Positions 47,328 to 48,622 of a stretch of DNA of 48,622 nucleotides are shown here, one piece after another. The notes beneath the pieces were generated by a model. It worked only from the letters and a program-made list of their open reading frames with translations, searched no databases and was not told the origin of the DNA. How positions within the stretch are numbered: the first letter of the stretch is position 1; each line of letters begins with the position of its first letter. Source of the stretch: CAYHYG01 sp964360835 (lineage in GTDB: Bacteria; Patescibacteriota; Patescibacteriia; UBA1558; 2-01-FULL-52-15); NCBI GenBank assembly GCA_964360835.1, contig CAYHYG010000004.1, forward strand, positions 1 to 48,622, read 5' to 3'. A program made the position numbers and the translations under genes.

Positions 47328-48491
47328 TTACTGTGCTGTTGCTGAGCTGGGTGATTTCTTCACTGGTTGACCTTTCGTAGTAGAAGTTGTCCCCGATGTC
47401 GTGGTATTTATCGTGTCGCCAATACACAGATATCCACTCGTTGACTCAGTACCTGATTGATAACATCGATAATTCGCATTTGGATACTGGCTGATTACGC
47501 TGGTACACTTAGTTAGACAGCTCAGCTCACCATTGGTAGACCAACCGCTTATACAGCTGGTTCCTTGATCCGAAAGGGTAAAGTAGTCAGGGCAATTTGT
47601 ACCAACCATACCCGTACAAGTAGTATTGCAGTGACCAGCTCGACCATTTAATTCTCCCTCATCACAAATTTCAGCTGTGGCTATAACTCCATCGCCACAT
47701 ATCGATTCCCATTGCGTTCCGGTACACGTAGCATTACAGCGCCCTTGCACGCGTCCATTTACTTCACCATCATCACAAACCTCATCAAACTCTATAAGTC
47801 CATTACCACAAATAGCTCCTTCACAAGCGCTCCAATCACTAAGCATGCAATAATTTGTGCAAGTTCGTGTTCTTAGTCCTGGAGTTCCATCATTTTTAAT
47901 ACAAGTTTCTTGCGTTGCTGATACTCCTTCACATTCTTCGCCTGGTTGGATCACTTGATCGCCACAGAACGGTCGTGCTAAATTTGCGGCGTAATAATAT
48001 CTAACCAGTGCCCGCTGACCAGCCTGAGGAGATAATGACGTAAGATTACATTCAACTGATAATTGATTGGTATGAAGTTCGCTGGCATAGATAGTGTGCT
48101 TACAAGCATAGCTATCAGTAGTTATCAAAGCGTTGGCAGAGGTACTCGTACTATTGAAGACTTGAAAGTTTAAAACATAAGGAGCCATCAACACAAAGTC
48201 TGCTACTACCTTGTTACCTCTCAGCTGAAACGTGCTAGTAGCGAATCCTGTTTCAATTTCAATATCTTGGAGAGCGTCAAAATCTGAGCCTATTCGCACT
48301 TGGCGATCATAGGCGGAAAATATTAAAGAATTCATAGCACTGGTCATCTGGCTGGTGAAAAGCAAAGCCATAGCAAATGAAGCCACAAAAAGTATAAACG
48401 GAACTATATGCTTACTAATTTGCATTTGTTGCGTCTGCGTCTGCGCACTATGCATCACCTTAACTTTTTTTCTTTTTTTTGATGTTGGCAT
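47328..48491 (-). CDS. DUF4215-type Cys-rich surface protein 2
   Basis: The 387-residue protein has a basic N-terminus (PTSKKRKKVKV), one membrane anchor (IVPFILFVASFAMALLFTS) and a beta domain. At least three Cys-rich repeats follow, of the form CGDQVIQPGEECEG, CGNGLIEFDEVCDDGE and CGDGVIATAEICDEGE, each followed by a C-x3-C finger (RCNATC, HCNTTC). A last Cys-rich stretch and a Thr/Ser-rich tail (TTTSGTTSTTKGQPVKK) end it. The repeats are of the same type as in the 501-residue protein at 34.8 kb. Likely exposed at the surface. Confidence 0.8.
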   Translation of the reverse strand: MPTSKKRKKVKVMHSAQTQTQQMQISKHIVPFILFVASFAMALLFTSQMTSAMNSLIFSAYDRQVRIGSDFDALQDIEIETGFATSTFQLRGNKVVADFVLMAPYVLNFQVFNSTSTSANALITTDSYACKHTIYASELHTNQLSVECNLTSLSPQAGQRALVRYYYAANLARPFCGDQVIQPGEECEGVSATQETCIKNDGTPGLRTRTCTNYCMLSDWSACEGAICGNGLIEFDEVCDDGEVNGRVQGRCNATCTGTQWESICGDGVIATAEICDEGELNGRAGHCNTTCTGMVGTNCPDYFTLSDQGTSCISGWSTNGELSCLTKCTSVISQYPNANYRCYQSGTESTSGYLCIGDTINTTTSGTTSTTKGQPVKKSPSSATAQ

Positions 48492-48622
48492 GTGTATAAA
48501 ATTTATTCAATTTAAAAATCAACTATATTATACAACGTATTACTAATAGTTGATAGATGTGTCTAACGGGCATCCCTAGTCAAATGGAACAGGGCGTAAC
48601 GTTTTAGCCAAGTAGCTATGGG
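48492..48622. other. Window end, no gene seen
   Basis: A/T-rich leader of the DUF4215 gene with TATAAT at about 48528-48533 on the minus strand, then 80 bases without a recognisable feature. Confidence 0.4.

Noticed and set aside
1..48622. CRISPR array or prophage
   Set aside because: No regularly spaced repeats, Cas genes or phage structural genes were seen; the only recombinase is a truncated one.

Overview
The window reads as a fragment of a small-genome bacterium, most likely of the Candidate Phyla Radiation (Patescibacteria, Parcubacteria-like). This is inference from: duplicated secreted proteins with a C-terminal beta domain typical of that group, Cys-rich DUF4215-type surface proteins, C39-like peptidases, many short orphan membrane proteins, dispersed palindromes of kinds common there, and frequent leaderless promoters. 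Ten unknown bases at 11145-11154 mark a scaffold join, so order across that point is not proven.

1-7.8 kb (mostly +): the 3' end of infB, then rbfA, a DHH phosphoesterase, clpP, two tiny membrane proteins, a lipoprotein, RNase Y (rny), a YmdB-type phosphodiesterase and an HU protein. This is a translation and RNA/protein-turnover block. 7.9-11.1 kb: small accessory genes (zinc-ribbon membrane protein, PD-(D/E)XK-like nuclease, C39-like peptidase, collagen-like protein, VTT-like membrane protein). 11.2-20.7 kb (mostly -): comM, a fibronectin-repeat exoprotein, lspA, a TraR/DksA zinc-finger protein, a membrane-anchored orphan, pnp, a NYN-domain protein and rpsO. Two consensus DnaA boxes lie at 15.87-15.90 kb. 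Between rpsO and a degenerate tyrosine recombinase sits an apparently complete minus-strand transcription unit with no convincing protein (20.72-21.03 kb), a candidate structured RNA.

22-32 kb: a reductase of the RmlD type, a decayed fragment of a second sufU, a large secreted metzincin-type protease, and a suf iron-sulfur operon read leftward as rrf2-sufC-VOC-sufB-sufD-NUDIX-sufS-sufU, interspersed with palindromic repeats. A palindrome covers the rrf2 start codon. 32-34.5 kb: a short RNA/attenuator candidate, an exported orphan with a tandem nonapeptide repeat, CcdA, a DoxX-like protein and small proteins.

34.5-41.4 kb (-): a cell-surface cluster: a DUF4215 protein, a 709-residue exoprotein, a DUF916-like membrane protein with a C-terminal LysM, and two tandem paralogues sharing a 447-base repeat that is identical by eye. 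By analogy to WxL/DUF916 systems these may assemble together at the surface (inference). 41.5-42 kb: tRNA-Arg(UCU), a tRNA-like remnant interrupted by perfect hairpins, and tRNA-His(GUG). 42-48.6 kb: a zinc-finger protein, a GT-C/GT2 glycosyltransferase pair, a ZIP metal transporter, an L,D-transpeptidase, a DUF378 protein and a second DUF4215 protein.
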